From Rhipicephalus microplus (lineage: Eukaryota; Arthropoda; Arachnida; Ixodida; Ixodidae), in NCBI RefSeq assembly GCF_043290135.1, contig NC_134705.1, positions 55,839,271 through 55,903,270 on the forward strand: DNA of 64,000 nt. Reading direction: 5' to 3'. Each line of letters starts with the position of its first letter. Within the stretch, counting starts at the first letter, position 1. The position numbers and the translations under genes were made by a program. Positions 23,046-34,149 of this stretch are shown here, piece by piece. The notes under the pieces were generated by a model. That model did no database searches, was not told the DNA's origin, and saw only the letters and a program-made list of their open reading frames with translations.

Positions 23046-24690
23046 CACTTCCCCGCTCCCCTCATCTGCTAATGGGGCTTTGTTGTAATCAAAGGGAAGA
23101 GGGAACGCTTACAGTGGAACGAAAAATAAGGTGGGTGTAATGGAGTAGCATGTAAACAAATGGAATATTTTTGTTGGCACTGGCGCAAAATTTCTACTCT
23201 AATGAGTTTTCGTAGGCCCCCAATCACTACGGGCTGGCTATAGGGGGATTTACGGTAGGTCTTTCTCGACTGCGCTTCATGATAATGCCACCTAAAATAA
23301 CATCTGCTCAAGACTAAATAGTTATGTTCAAGTGTGGTGCCGTTCGAGAATTCTTGGTCTCAGTACATAACTTATTCTTGGAATTTTATTTGCTATTGTG
23401 CAATCTTCACAGATGAATAAAAGCAAGCAGCAGCGCACCTTTCACATTTGCAGCAATGCTTACTTGTTTCGCAAATACGCAGGTTCTTTAACAGGCACAA
23501 CACTTGAGTTGTGCAAGTATACCAAGGAGAAACTCAGCCTAATCACACCAAAATTGCATCACCGGGGTTTTATTCATCGCTCAAAATAACTTCATTTTAT
23601 TACACTACACACATCGAGCAGGAAGTGTGAAGATAATGATAAAACATGTGTGGACCGTACGGACACTTTGTTTGTTACAATGACGTATGCGAATGGGAGC
23701 ACGCGAGTTGTATTGCAATAGATATCTAAGTGATCTACTCCCTGATAACACGAATACTAGTTGGCATTGCGTGTTCAAGAAAGAAACCGGACCACAGGAA
23801 TCTTCATGCATAAAACTCTAGCTAGCAAAGTAGAACTGTTGCCTTTGTTCCTTGTCTGAAAGAAATGGGTTATCAAGAGTCATTAGGCCACAAAAATGGC
23901 CCTTCTTGGTGCCGCAGCTGCCCGCCACCGTCATCGTTTGTGTCTTTAACTGCTATTTGTTTTTAAAGCAAATTGAAACATAAATATTAATCTACTAACG
24001 AATTTCGGACCAGCGCGTTCTTCGTGGCAGCGCAGTATTTTACCACAGAGTCATGCTACTGTTCGAAACAGAGCATTAAACATCTAAATTTTATACAGGC
24101 ATTACGTGTATAGCATTGATGAAATAATATAGTGTGGTAGGTGAGCGAACTAGCAACCAGGCATCTGATAATACCAATAACGTACTTAGTAATTATATAA
24201 TGATTTTGCCTGATTACATAGGCTATGCTAAACACCATCATATAAATTAAAGACACCAGTCCCAAGGTTCATCCAAATAGGTCGTGAGACTTAGAGCGAA
24301 AAGCGGTTAAGAACCCAACTGCCAGCGGCATCAGTGTGCATTAGACTTTTGTTGTTGTTGTTCAGGCTACACCGAGCATGAAGCGCAGATAACCAGGTTC
24401 AAACTGTATAGCGCTATCGCCATCATCATCGTCATGGGCTCTGAGATTCAAGTGCGAATAGGTTTAGCTAAAACAACTACCAAAAACAGCGAGGGTGCAG
24501 GGAAAAATGAAATCGAGTCTACTTAAAAAAACAAACAGGTTGTCATATGCGAAGAAGCGAGCGCTAATGCTTACACTGGTGGCGACGTTGATGCTGACGC
24601 TCACCGTGGCGTTGTGAAGGAGCGAAAACTGGGTAGGCGCGAAGTACGCAGGATATATCGGTGTTTTCTATAGCTACATCAAAATCGCTT
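23046..24690. other. Unassigned intronic sequence
   Basis: No gene recognised. A short GTTGTTGTTGTT run and a CATCATCATCGTCAT run lie near 24350-24430. Confidence 0.4.
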
Positions 24691-24839
24691 CTAAAGGGCA
24701 GTGAGAGACAGAAGACCATGATTTGACACATAGACAGGCAGTCTGCTTCTACTTACGCGCACGTTGCGAATGTTTATTGTTCAACAATTCACTGGAGAAA
24801 CATCCCACTATTAACTTTTCGAGGTCTGTTGGAAAAACC

Positions 24840-25990
24840 TTCCGAGTTTTAGTGAAAAAAAATACTGGCCTAATTTGAGTGTTGGAAACTTAATTACCCT
24901 CAAAGTTGCCTCCTTGCGACTCCAAACATCTCTCCTAGTGGTGCTGCCATTGTTACAAACCTTATGAGAAGGACTCTTACAATAGAGTTTAGCTCAGCGG
25001 TCATTGCAACCATAACGTTCTCCCTCGTCTAAAATCCCTGTCCTATCAATTTCCTCTTGAGTTTAGAAAACAGGGCGTCAGATCAGGAGAGTAAGGAACC
25101 TGTTGAGCTACCGGAGTCGGACTTTATAACAAAAAAGTCTGAACCAGTTGTGAGAAATGTGCAGGAAAATTGTCGTAATGGATGCACCAGTATCATGTTG
25201 AGCACAAATCAAGTGTTTTGCGCTGCACACATGACGTAGGCGACAAAGGACGTCCCTGTAGTACTCTTCGGTGACTTCTTCACCCTGTGGTGCGTACTCA
25301 CGGTGTACTACACCACGGGAGTGAAAGAAAGCACTCAATATCTGCACACTTAGCTGACCTTTGGTCTTGGTGACGTGGAATGCTTCCACTGTGACGACTG
25401 GAATTTGATTTCCGGGTCACACCCGTACGCCCTAAGACTCGTGAATAGTGACTGTGGTGTTCATAAATTTAAATCACTGCTAGTGAAATCCAGCATGTCC
25501 TGTGGAACCTAAACACAAAGTTGGTTTTTCTCTGCCGTGAGCTGTTTCGGCACGAATTTCACCACTACACTCTTCAAGCCAAATCTTCGCTCATCAGCTA
25601 AATCGCTGATAGCCACTTCTCCCGCAATTTTAGAGATAGTCACAAGACGGTTCCGCTTCACCTCAGCGCTCATTTTAACAATGACCCGGACATTTCGGCA
25701 TGTTGAAGGCCGACCAGAGCTTTGCTCATTCTCTATCGATGTGCGACCGTCTTTAAATCGGTTGTGCCAATCCCTAATCAGTGTGCGGCTCATAGTGTCC
25801 TCACCGAAAGCTGTATTGATCTTTCAAATGGTTTACACTTGGCTTTCACTCAGTTTTTGTCAGACATTGATGCAGTAGCACTGCTCCAGTTGTTTCATCA
25901 TTTTTCTTGCAATGAAGAACCGTCGAGCGCCCTGCGGACTACATCAGTCCTACGCAGCGTCCTTGTGACTCACGCCATCGGTAGAAAAAA
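24840..25990 (-). pseudogene. Mariner-type transposase pseudogene
   Basis: On the minus strand: N-terminal helix-turn-helix half at 25793-25509 (MSRTLIRDWHNRFKDGRTS, SGRPSTCRN, then LVTISKIAGEVAIS), and catalytic half at 25389-25108 (FHSRGVVHREYAPQG, VTEEYYRDVLCRLR), with further decayed C-terminal text to about 24850. The region of the first catalytic Asp (TGDES) is destroyed, and frameshifts separate the halves. It matches SETMAR/GVQW-type mariner transposases common in arthropods. Terminal inverted repeats were not located. Confidence 0.8.
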
Positions 25991-26921
25991 AAGAACTAAA
26001 ATATATGCATGCACATGAACGTTCAAGGTATGCTGATGCAAGCGCGCTTGTTTCAAATTCTTGAGGTGCTCGCCAGCAAAATTATGGTTGGATAATTTTA
26101 TGGCAGACCTCGTATACCTCGGGCGAGGATATGTTCATGAGGTTTTTTAAGGCACGACAAGTTAGCTTTATTCTGCGAGTTAGACATGCAGAATAATGTG
26201 TAAGAGAACGCAGTTTTCGAAATTATATGATCTCTGGGGTGTCAAATTGAAAATCGCTGCAATTATGCACCTACTTTTCAGGTGCAAACTACATGCTTTA
26301 ATGTACGTCTAACATTGTTCCGGCTTGAATTCTCGAAGCTCAGCATAGTATCCAGGTTTGCAGCATGAATGTTCCAGTTTTTGATATTGTGAGCGGGCAG
26401 AGCAGCTAGTGAAGCAAACGAATTGGCAAAATATAAAATGTGAAAACAGCGCCCTCAGATTTGATGGTCAGAATAAGTATAGAGGGAATATAAACTAAAT
26501 TGGGACTCCGATATTTTTTTCATCCACTTCCTAATTTTGGGCTCACACAGGTTATGGTTTTATACCTGTTAATTTCGTTGTTAGCTAGCATGTGCACATG
26601 CACCAAGAAATGAGCTTCAAACTGGTGTTTAGATATAACTATTGTAATGAACTTGACGGAAAAGAATACACAACGCTCGCTCATTGGGCAAGCTGTTCTT
26701 ATTCTCTGCTTCCTGTTCCTCCACTTCGCTGTACTCCCCCCTTCCTCGCGCAAGCAGTCGAGCGGCGTCGCCGGGCTGGCCCTTTGTACTCGGCCACGCT
26801 GCGGACCTCGCAAATGGAAAGAAACCATAGTTCAGTCTAAACAACGTGCTCGTGTCTTAAAGCAAGAGACGTGCGCTGCAAAGGTATTCGTTTTCTGTTG
26901 GTCGAGTTCAAAGTACGCATC

Positions 26922-27307
26922 TCAGCTGCTAGCGCGATAGTTATTCTGCCCTAGGAGTTCAGTGATGATGACGGGCCCCTTGAATTTCGCGAGTAGCTTA
27001 CCGCCTGAGCAGCTCCTTCCCCCTGGCATTGGCGATGTTAATAATGACTTTAGCCTGGTGATAGACGTCGAAGTCATATTGTTGGGGCTTGATAATCTAC
27101 CGAGCAAGCTTTTTGATTGAGCTGCTGCTTAAAAAACATCCAAGTTAAAACAGCAGTAGCGGTTTCCGGGGTGAACTTGCACCCGAACATATAATGGCGG
27201 ATTTTATTGTACACACTTTATACCACTGCCAAACATTCCAGCTCATGGAAGTGATAGTAGTACCTAGTATTGAAGATTTCCCGGTGGCATAAGCGGCGAC
27301 GTGCTCA
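26922..27307 (-). pseudogene. Gypsy C RNase H remainder and integrase C-terminal tail
   Basis: From 27307 downwards the minus strand reads HELECLAVV-like RNase H text in mixed frames (second catalytic Glu region), then an abrupt change at about 27100 to KLLAKFKGPVIITELLGQN, the SH3-like C-terminal tail of gypsy integrase. The integrase core is missing, so an internal deletion preceded or followed the gypsy D insertion. Confidence 0.6.
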
Positions 27308-27311
27308 ATAT

Positions 27312-27361
27312 TGACACGTGCGGTTCTTTTGGTTTACGAAGAAAGCCGCTATCACTTCAGA
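27312..27361 (+). repeat. 5' LTR stub of gypsy D
   Basis: TGACACGTGCGGTTCTTTTG and the next 26 or so bases equal the start of the 3' LTR at 32196. The match ends at about 27357, just before the inverted LTR. Confidence 0.85.
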
Positions 27362-27769
27362 TGTCACGCGGTTGTGACACACGCAGCACTTGAGAGGAAG
27401 CACACAGGAGTCAGGGCGATGTCGGGCGAACTGTTTATTGGGCGAACTTGCGCCCAGCAAAACAAGGCCAAACACAACTCACAGCAACAGCGGCGTGAAC
27501 AGTCGTCGGTCGACGGAAAAAGACTGACTAGTGACGCACTGCGCCGGCTTTTTATACACGCCTCATATCGCGTTCTCGATTTATTTCTGGAGCTCCAGAA
27601 GTTACTAAAATGTGCGCGTCAAGCATGCAAGATGAACGCGGCCTGCGTTGCGCTTAACAGGAAGTGATAACAATGCTCCCCGCAAACAATCACAACGAGC
27701 GCGCGTGTCACTGGAAAGTGATAGCGGCTTTCTTCGTAAACCAAAAGAACCGCACGTGTCACTACCCCC
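27362..27769 (-). repeat. Inverted complete LTR plus polypurine tract of gypsy D
   Basis: 27362-27761 is the reverse complement of the 3' LTR (400 bp each, roughly nine differences by eye), starting TGTCACGCGG and ending CGTGTCA. It is followed by CTACCCCC, the complement of the GGGGGTAG tract that precedes the 3' LTR. The same 97-residue antisense open frame appears plus here and minus in the 3' LTR, confirming opposite orientation. Confidence 0.9.
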
Positions 27770-28429
27770 ATGCGGACCCACCAATACGATCGCCGCATGT
27801 CGCCAGACGTCGCAGAAGTCCGAGGACTCTGCCCCGACGACCTGCGCGAGACCATACGCGCTATTGTTCGTGAAGAACTGCGCCGCACGTTGCCATCGTC
27901 TCAGCCCCAAGTCGCCTCTCTCGAAGACGTAGTCCGCGAGGAACTACAGCGCTCACTGAGCGTTCCTGAACGGCCACAGCCCCAACCGGAGGCGATGACC
28001 TACGCCGCTACTGCACCTGTCGCCGCTCCTCGCCAACGCCAGGACCCAACGTCTCCGCAGTTTCGTCGCCAACCACCGCCGCCACCCCCCACGCCTTCCC
28101 GCTCACCAGTAATCCAGCGCTCGCCGAGGAAAACTGACGTTTGGCGCACCCCGAACCACCGCCCACTATGCTACCACTGCGGCGAAGCCGGGCACACCTA
28201 CCGCTACTGCCAGTACCGTGAGATGGGACTGCGTGGCTTCGACGTGAACGCGCCGCGTCCGCGCCCAGGTGAGCGACCTCGCGACATCGCCGACTACATC
28301 GCCGGATCGCAGTGGCAACGACGACGACCATCCCGTTTACCTTCGCCTGGCCGCTACGCCTCTCCCGATCGCCACCAGTACACCGGCCCTAACCGGGGCC
28401 GATCCCCAAGCCCCTACCCGGGAAACTAA
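27770..28429 (+). pseudogene. Gypsy D gag, N-terminally truncated (nucleocapsid part)
   Basis: 220 codons open to a TAA at 28427-28429. It includes PDDLRETIRAIVREELRR and SSQPQV, also present in gypsy B gag, a Pro-rich linker, one CCHC zinc knuckle (CYHCGEAGHTYRYC, about residues 137-150), and an Arg/Ser/Pro-rich tail. Compared with gypsy B gag the capsid half is missing, cut off at the inverted-LTR junction; the ATG at 27770 is fortuitous. It would package RNA as nucleocapsid in an intact element. The stop is directly preceded by a slippery heptamer. Confidence 0.8.
28420..28426 (+). promoter_or_regulatory. -1 ribosomal frameshift heptamer G GGA AAC
   Basis: The heptamer is in gag phase (ccG GGA AAC TAA) and obeys X XXY YYZ. 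The pol frame is -1 relative to gag and is open across the gag stop, so slippage here would make Gag-Pol. Known: GGGAAAC is used by some retroviruses. Activity here is inferred. Confidence 0.6.
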
Positions 28430-29770
28430 AGGCAGCAACCGATGGAGGTACGGTTACTGCACGACGCAATGCCGAAGATCCTCCTCCACCGCCGCCGCCG
28501 CTGCCGATGACGACGACCACGACGCACGAACTTTCCCGACGTAGTCGCAGTACGCCGCCTGAGCAGAGTCTTCACGACAGAGCCTCGCCGCCGACACGAC
28601 ATAGCAGCGCCGGACCAAGCCGACGCAGCCGTGATCCAAACCCCCGACCTAACCGGAACGCCAGACGACGAACCACCAACCTCGACGTGATCATCGACGG
28701 CCACAGCGTCACCGCCCTAGTCGATACCGGCGCCGACTACTCTGTCATCAGTGGTCTCTTCGCCGCTAAGCTCAGGAAGGTAAAGACTGCATGGGAAGGA
28801 CCGGATATCCGAACAGCAGGGGGCCACCTTATAACACCGACTGGAACCTGCACGGCAAGAGTCACGATTCACAGCCAGACGTATTCTGTGAGTTTTGTGG
28901 TCCTGCAGCAATGCTCGCGAGACGTCATTTTAGGCATGGATTTCCTGGACCAGCAAGGCGCAGTCATCGACCTAAGATCCAGGTCAATCACGCTGTCCAC
29001 GAATAATGCAACGGCGTCAGACTGCAACGTCGCTTACAATGCCTTGAATGTAACAGAAGAGCAGGTAACCATCCCGCCACTGTCGAGCGTCATCATTTCC
29101 GTCGGCACCAAAGCGCCTACCAACTTACAAGGTGTCATCGAAGGCGACCAGCACCGGCTCCTAGACCGTCAGATGTGCGTCGCAAGAGGCATAGCCAAGC
29201 TTCATAACGGCGAAGCCAAGGTAATGGTGACGAACTTCAGCAACGAATATAGGCACTTGAATAGGGGCACGACAGTGGCACATCTAAGCGAATTTGTGGA
29301 AACGAGCAATGCCTTCGCCCTCACCGATTCTCAGGGAGCCGGAACGTCGACAGAAGTTTCCGCGCCCGCCTTCGACGTAAGTCAAGGCCTTTCTAGGCAG
29401 CAACAAAAGGAGCTCAAAGCCTTACTCCACCAATACAAGGACTGCTTCTCGTCGTCATCGAGGCTTCGTCAGACCCCTCTCGCGAAACATCGCATCACAA
29501 CCGACGAATATGCCCGTCCGCTCCGTCAGAGCCCCTACCGAGTTTCTGCACGGGAACGCGAGGCCATCAAGCAACAAGTCGACGAAATGCTGCGTGACGA
29601 CATCATTCAGCCGTCTACGAGCCCGTGGGCATCACCCGTGGTGTTAATGAGGAAGAAGGACGGAACCCTACGTTTTTGCGTCGATTATCGTCGCCTGAAC
29701 AAGGTCACGAAGAAAGACGTGTATCCCCTCCCACGGGTAGACGATGCTCTGGACAGACTACAACGCCAAG
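28430..29770 (+). pseudogene. Gypsy D pol, first part (protease and RT fingers)
   Basis: Frame continuous from before the gag stop, with ATG at 28507. Retropepsin VTALVDTGADYSVISG (active-site Asp-Thr-Gly, about 28717-28750), flap WEGPDIRTAGGHLITP, and DVILGMDFLDQQGAVIDL. Then the linker and RT fingers [52 protein letters not shown]. At about 29763 an apparent 2-bp loss throws the frame; downstream residues in this frame to 29877 are spurious. RT resumes in the next frame. Confidence 0.85.
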
Positions 29771-32092
29771 TATTTTTCGTCGATGGACCTCAAAACCGGC
29801 TACTGGCAAATCGAAGTAGACGAGAGAGACCGAGAGAAGACTGCCTTCATAATACCAGACGGCCTGTTCGAGTTTAAGGTCATGCCCTTTGGTCTTTGCT
29901 CGGCGCCCGCGACGTTCCAACGGGTTATGGACAAAGTACTCGCAGGCTTGAAGTGGCAGACCTGCCTCGTCTACTTGGACGACGTAGTCGTATTTTCTTT
30001 CAACTTCGACGAGCACCTCCGGCACCTTGAATCTGTTCTTCGGGTAATCAAAGCCTCGGGACTTACCCTGAAGCCAGAAAAGTGCCGCTTCGCCTACGAG
30101 GAGCTATTGTTCCTTGGCCACGTTATCAGCAAGTCGGGAGTGCTCCCTGATCCACAGAAAACAGCTGCGATCGCCGACTTTCCTGCTCCCACCGACAAGA
30201 AAGCAGTACGCCGATTTCTTGGCCTCTGCGCTTATTACAGGCGCTTCGTGAAGAACTTTTCGCGGATCGCCGAGCCGCTGACGTACCTCACGAAGGCCGA
30301 CGTCGACTTCAAATGGGAAACGGCGCAAGTCGAGGCATTTCAAGAATTAAAGCGACGCCTGCAAACGCCGCCAATACTGGCGCACTTCGACAAAGAAGCT
30401 GACACCGAAATTCACACGGACGCAAGCAGCACAGGGCTCGGCGCCGTGCTCGTGCAGAGGACCGACGGACTTGAAAGGGTCATCAGTTACGCTAGCCGGT
30501 CACTTTCGAAGGCAGAAGCCAATTATTCCACGACAGAAAAGGAATGCCTTGCCATCATCTGGGCTACATCAAAGTTCCGCCCCTACCTGTACAGCAGGCC
30601 TTTCAAAGTCGTGAGTCACCACCACGCCTTGTGTTGGCTAGCTAACTTGAAGGATCCATCAGGGCGCCTCGCACGGTGGAGTCTCAGACTACAAGAATTT
30701 GACATCACCGTCGTCTACAAGAGCGGACGAAAGCACTCCGACGCCGACTGCTTGTCTCGCGCCCCTGCCGATCCGCCGCCCCAGGATGACCGGGACGACG
30801 ACTCTTTCCTGGGACCCATAAGTACCGACGACTTCGCGGAACGCCAACGAGCTGACCCAGAGTTCAAGATCCTCATGGACTACCTGCAAGGCAAGACCGC
30901 CGACGTGCCGAAAGTAGTCCACCGAGGACTGGCTTCGTTTTTCCTGCGGAACAACGTCCTCCTGAAGAAGAACTTCTCGCCGCTCCGCGCCGACCACCTC
31001 CTCGTGGTGCCTTCAGCGTTACGTCCAGAGGTTCTGGAAGCATTACACGACGACCCGACAGCCGGACATTTTGGTGTTTACCGCACGCTGTCACGAATAC
31101 AAGAGAAGTACTATTGGCCTCGCCTCACTGCCGACGTCGCCCACTACGTAAAGACATGCAGAGACTGTCAGCGACGCAAGACGCCGACAACTAGGCCAGC
31201 CGGACTTCTGCAACCGATCGAACCACCTCGACGGCCATTCCAACAAATCGGCATGGACTTACTGGGGCCGTTCCCGACGTCAACTTCTGGCAACAAATGG
31301 ATCGTCGTAGCGACTGACTACCTCACCCGCTATGCCGAAACAAGGGCCTTGCCCAAGGGCACTGCCGCCGAGGTCGCCAAGTTCTTCATTGAGAACATCG
31401 TCCTCCGCCACGGAGCCCCCGAGGTCCTCATCACCGACAGAGGTACGGCCTTTACGGCTGACCTAACGGAGGCGATCTTGAGGTACAGTCAGACAAGCCA
31501 CCGCAGAACCACCGCGTACCACCCACAGACGAATGGCCTCACCGAGCGTCTAAATAAGACCATCGCCGACATGCTGGCCATGTACGTGGACGTCGAACAC
31601 AAGACGTGGGACGCCATACTCCCGTATGTAACCTTCGCGTACAACACGGCCGTGCAGGAAACGACGCAGTTTGCTCCATACAAGCTCGTCTATGGACGGA
31701 GCCCAACAACGACGCTTGACGCCATGCTACCGGTCGGCACCGACAAAGAAGACCTCGATGTCGCCAGCTACCTGGATCGCGCTGAAGAAGCTCGACAGCT
31801 AGCCCGCCTGCGTATCAAGAGCCAACAGACGGTCGACAGGCGCCACTACAACCTTCGACGACGCCACACCGAATACCAACCCGGCGACCTTGTCTGGGTC
31901 TGGACGCCGATACGACGACGGGGATTGTCTGAGAAGCTCTTGCGACGCTACTTTGGACCCTACAAGGTAGTCTGACGTCGTGGTGAACTGGACAATGAGG
32001 TCGTGCCCGATGGCTTAACGTCATCCCAACGACGCCGTGCACGACCCGAAGTCGTACACGTGGTGCGACTTAAACCTTATTATGCGCGCTGA
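29744..32092 (+). pseudogene. Gypsy D pol, second part (RT, RNase H, integrase)
   Basis: After the frameshift: RT palm KYFSSMDLKTGYWQI, VMPFGLCSAPATFQRVMD, catalytic YLDDVVVF (about 29970-29995), thumb, and RNase H with HTDASSTGLGA, STTEKECLAII and HSDADCLSR. Integrase has the H-H-C-C finger (HFGVYRT..CRDCQRR) and core with DLLGPFP, TDRGTAF and HPQTNGLTERLNK supplying D, D and E. The C-terminal tail is LRRYFGPYKVV, then TGA at 31973-31975. The same frame stays open to 32092 with HVVRLKPYYAR, so the TGA is probably a CGA-to-TGA mutation. All catalytic residues of RT, RNase H and integrase appear present. The domains run about 780 codons. Confidence 0.9.
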
Positions 32093-32177
32093 TTAGCTGT
32101 GACGCGTTGTTAATGTAATTTATTGCATGTACTCTCTCTTATGTTCTGTCTTTAGCATCGGGACGATGTTTTTTTCA

Positions 32178-32595
32178 GGGGGGGGGGGGGGGTAGTGACA
32201 CGTGCGGTTCTTTTGGTTTACGAAGAAAGCCGCTATCACTTTCCAGTGACAAGCGCGCTCGTTGTGATTGTTTGCGGGGAGCATTGTTATCACTTTCTGT
32301 TAAGCGCAACGCAGGCCGCGTTTATCTTGCATGCTTGACGCGCACATTTTAGTAACTTCTGGAGCTCCAGAAATAAATCGAGAACGCGATATGACGCGTG
32401 TATAAAAAGTCGGCGCAGTGCGTCACTAGTCAGTCTTTTTCCGTCGACCGACGACTGTTCACGCCGCTGTTGCTTTGAGTTGTGTTTGGCCTTGTTTTGA
32501 TGGGCACAAGTTCGCCCAATAAACAGTTCGCCCGACATCGCCCTGACTCCTGTGTGCTTCCTCTCAAGTGCTGCGTGAGTCACAACCGCGTGACA
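32178..32595 (+). repeat. Polypurine tract and 3' LTR of gypsy D
   Basis: 15 consecutive G (32178-32192), then TA, then a 400-bp LTR 32196-32595 with ends TGACACG...CGTGACA. It contains TATAAAA at 32401-32407 and AATAAA at 32518-32523, the expected U3 promoter and R-region poly(A) signal. Confidence 0.9.
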
Positions 32596-32617
32596 ATATC
32601 TTCTGGTTCACGCTAGA

Positions 32618-33480
32618 CTAGCAATCTTCTAAACCGGCTTGGCTAGCGTCTGTGTGTACCTCAGTGGTCCATTCATCATTGAAGTGACTCAATACTGCGC
32701 AGACTGTATGGTTTTCGTTTATTGACTGAAATGTGGTTTCTTGCGCGGCGCCCGATTCAAACTGAAATTCTTTTTTAAGGAAATCGCTCAGGAGAACCGC
32801 ACTAGAAGTGAAAAAGGAAACAAATCTCCGCAATTAAGATGACATGCCAAAGAAAGATTGAATTTGCTTCAATCCAGATAGTGTGGGATATTCCGACACT
32901 GCTGCATGCACTCCAGTGGTGACTGTATACTATTGGGAGAGAGGTTATGCTCCAGGCATAATATCTTAGACAGCCCGAACAGGCTTTTCTTTCAGTTAAA
33001 ACTGAACTCGGCGTCGTAGAGTCTGCTTAGCACTTCGTTTATATTGTGAAGTTGTTCATTCTCCGCAGTGCTAACGTCGAGTATGTCATTGAAATGAACC
33101 ACGCAGGCTTCGTTTATCAGCGAGCCTTGTACGGGAATCATCACGCGCTCACATGTGCTATGAGGTGTTCAGACCCCAATGGGAAGACATTGAACTTGGA
33201 TAGGCCTGATGAAGTGCAAAAGGATGTCTTATACTTATCCTCTTCGGCGACAATAATCGGCCTGTACCCTAGGTGTAGGTATAGTAACGAGAAGAATGCA
33301 AACTGTATCAACGACGTCATCGATGCGAGGCAATGGGTACGAGTCACGAGCCGTGCACTTATTGAGTAGCCTGTAATCTATGCAGAACCACTTGATTTCG
33401 TCATTCTTACACACGAGTACGACATGCGCTGCCCGCAGACTTGAGGATGGCATAATTGTGCCTGTGGAGAGCATCTCGCG
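32618..33480 (-). pseudogene. Gypsy C RT and start of RNase H
   Basis: RT begins MLSTGTIMPSSSLRAAHVVL and WFCIDYRLLNKCT, SYPLPRIDD, then in other frames YRPIIVAEEDKYKTSF and FNDIL at the catalytic position, where the family has (Y/F)xDD. Connection and RNase H start at 32833-32618 (VLSHFNDEWTTEVHTDASQA, with the first RNase H Asp). The stop near 32618 and several frameshifts show decay. RNase H continues at 27307. Confidence 0.7.
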
Positions 33481-33705
33481 TGCTTGATCTGCGATAACGG
33501 CGCTCTCCCTCTTATTGTATCTTCACAATGGTACGCAAATCGGAAAGCGATGTCCAGTGGGTATCTGGTGCAACACCAACTGAGTGCGTAGAAGAAATGA
33601 TGTAGTGCTGGCAAATATTGCTTCATGCCGCGCCGGTACAGGATTTAATGTAAGCGGACCGGGTCGTCGCTCGTCTGTCAGCGTTGGCAGGGGCGCCTCT
33701 GTGGA

Positions 33706-34110
33706 TTACGTTGACGAAGGCCGGAGCTCTATACGGCCGTGATCGATTGTGATCTGGACGTCATTTGGCAGTAGGAAATCCGCACCTAGGGTAATGTCGG
33801 CAGGCAGGTCATCTAAAACAAGAATCACTGGGAGCAACTTTGTTTGCCCCTGCTCTCGCGTGGACACATGAGTCAAGCATCCTCGCTGAAGTCGCGCTGA
33901 CTCCAAGTCCAAGGAGTCAAGGCTGAATCCATGGGGAAATGGTGTCGGCAGCGTGACGTCAGTGTAGAGCCACCCGTTCGATGCTGGTACGAGCAGCCAC
34001 TGACAACTCACCGATCCCTTCGACATGCACCGGTAACAGTCAATTTTGTTAAGCTTGATAGTGAGTTCAAAACTGGGACGATTGACCAAACTCTTTGGCG
34101 TTATTTTCAA
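33706..34110 (-). pseudogene. Gypsy C retropepsin-like region
   Basis: Frame contains LPADITLGADFLLPNDVQI, the C-terminal part of a retropepsin (ILG-D-FL pattern), with upstream strands VLNSL/IKLNKIDC in shifted frames. The active-site Asp-Thr-Gly box was not found in this stretch. Confidence 0.5.
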
Positions 34111-34149
34111 TACGTCTACAGGAAAAGCAAACCCGTCACGTGGTGAGAG

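Larger units (their letters stand above)
27308..32599 (+). mobile_element. Ty3/gypsy retrotransposon D with aberrant inverted 5' LTR
   Basis: A complete insertion flanked by ATAT at 27308-27311 and 32596-32599. Left to right: first 50 bp of an LTR in plus orientation, a complete 400-bp LTR plus polypurine tract inverted, gag lacking its N-terminal part, pol, polypurine tract, and 400-bp 3' LTR in plus orientation. There is no primer-binding site or 5' leader. It inserted into the RNase H region of gypsy C. Confidence 0.9.

Noticed and set aside
27311..27667. 118-codon frame in the inverted LTR and its 97-codon twin at 32290-32583
   Set aside because: Antisense frames of the LTR of gypsy D. 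They are useful for proving LTR orientation but have no protein-family support.
27308..32599. An envelope gene, which would make gypsy D an errantivirus-type element
   Set aside because: Only 85 bp separate the end of pol from the polypurine tract, and no third ORF exists.
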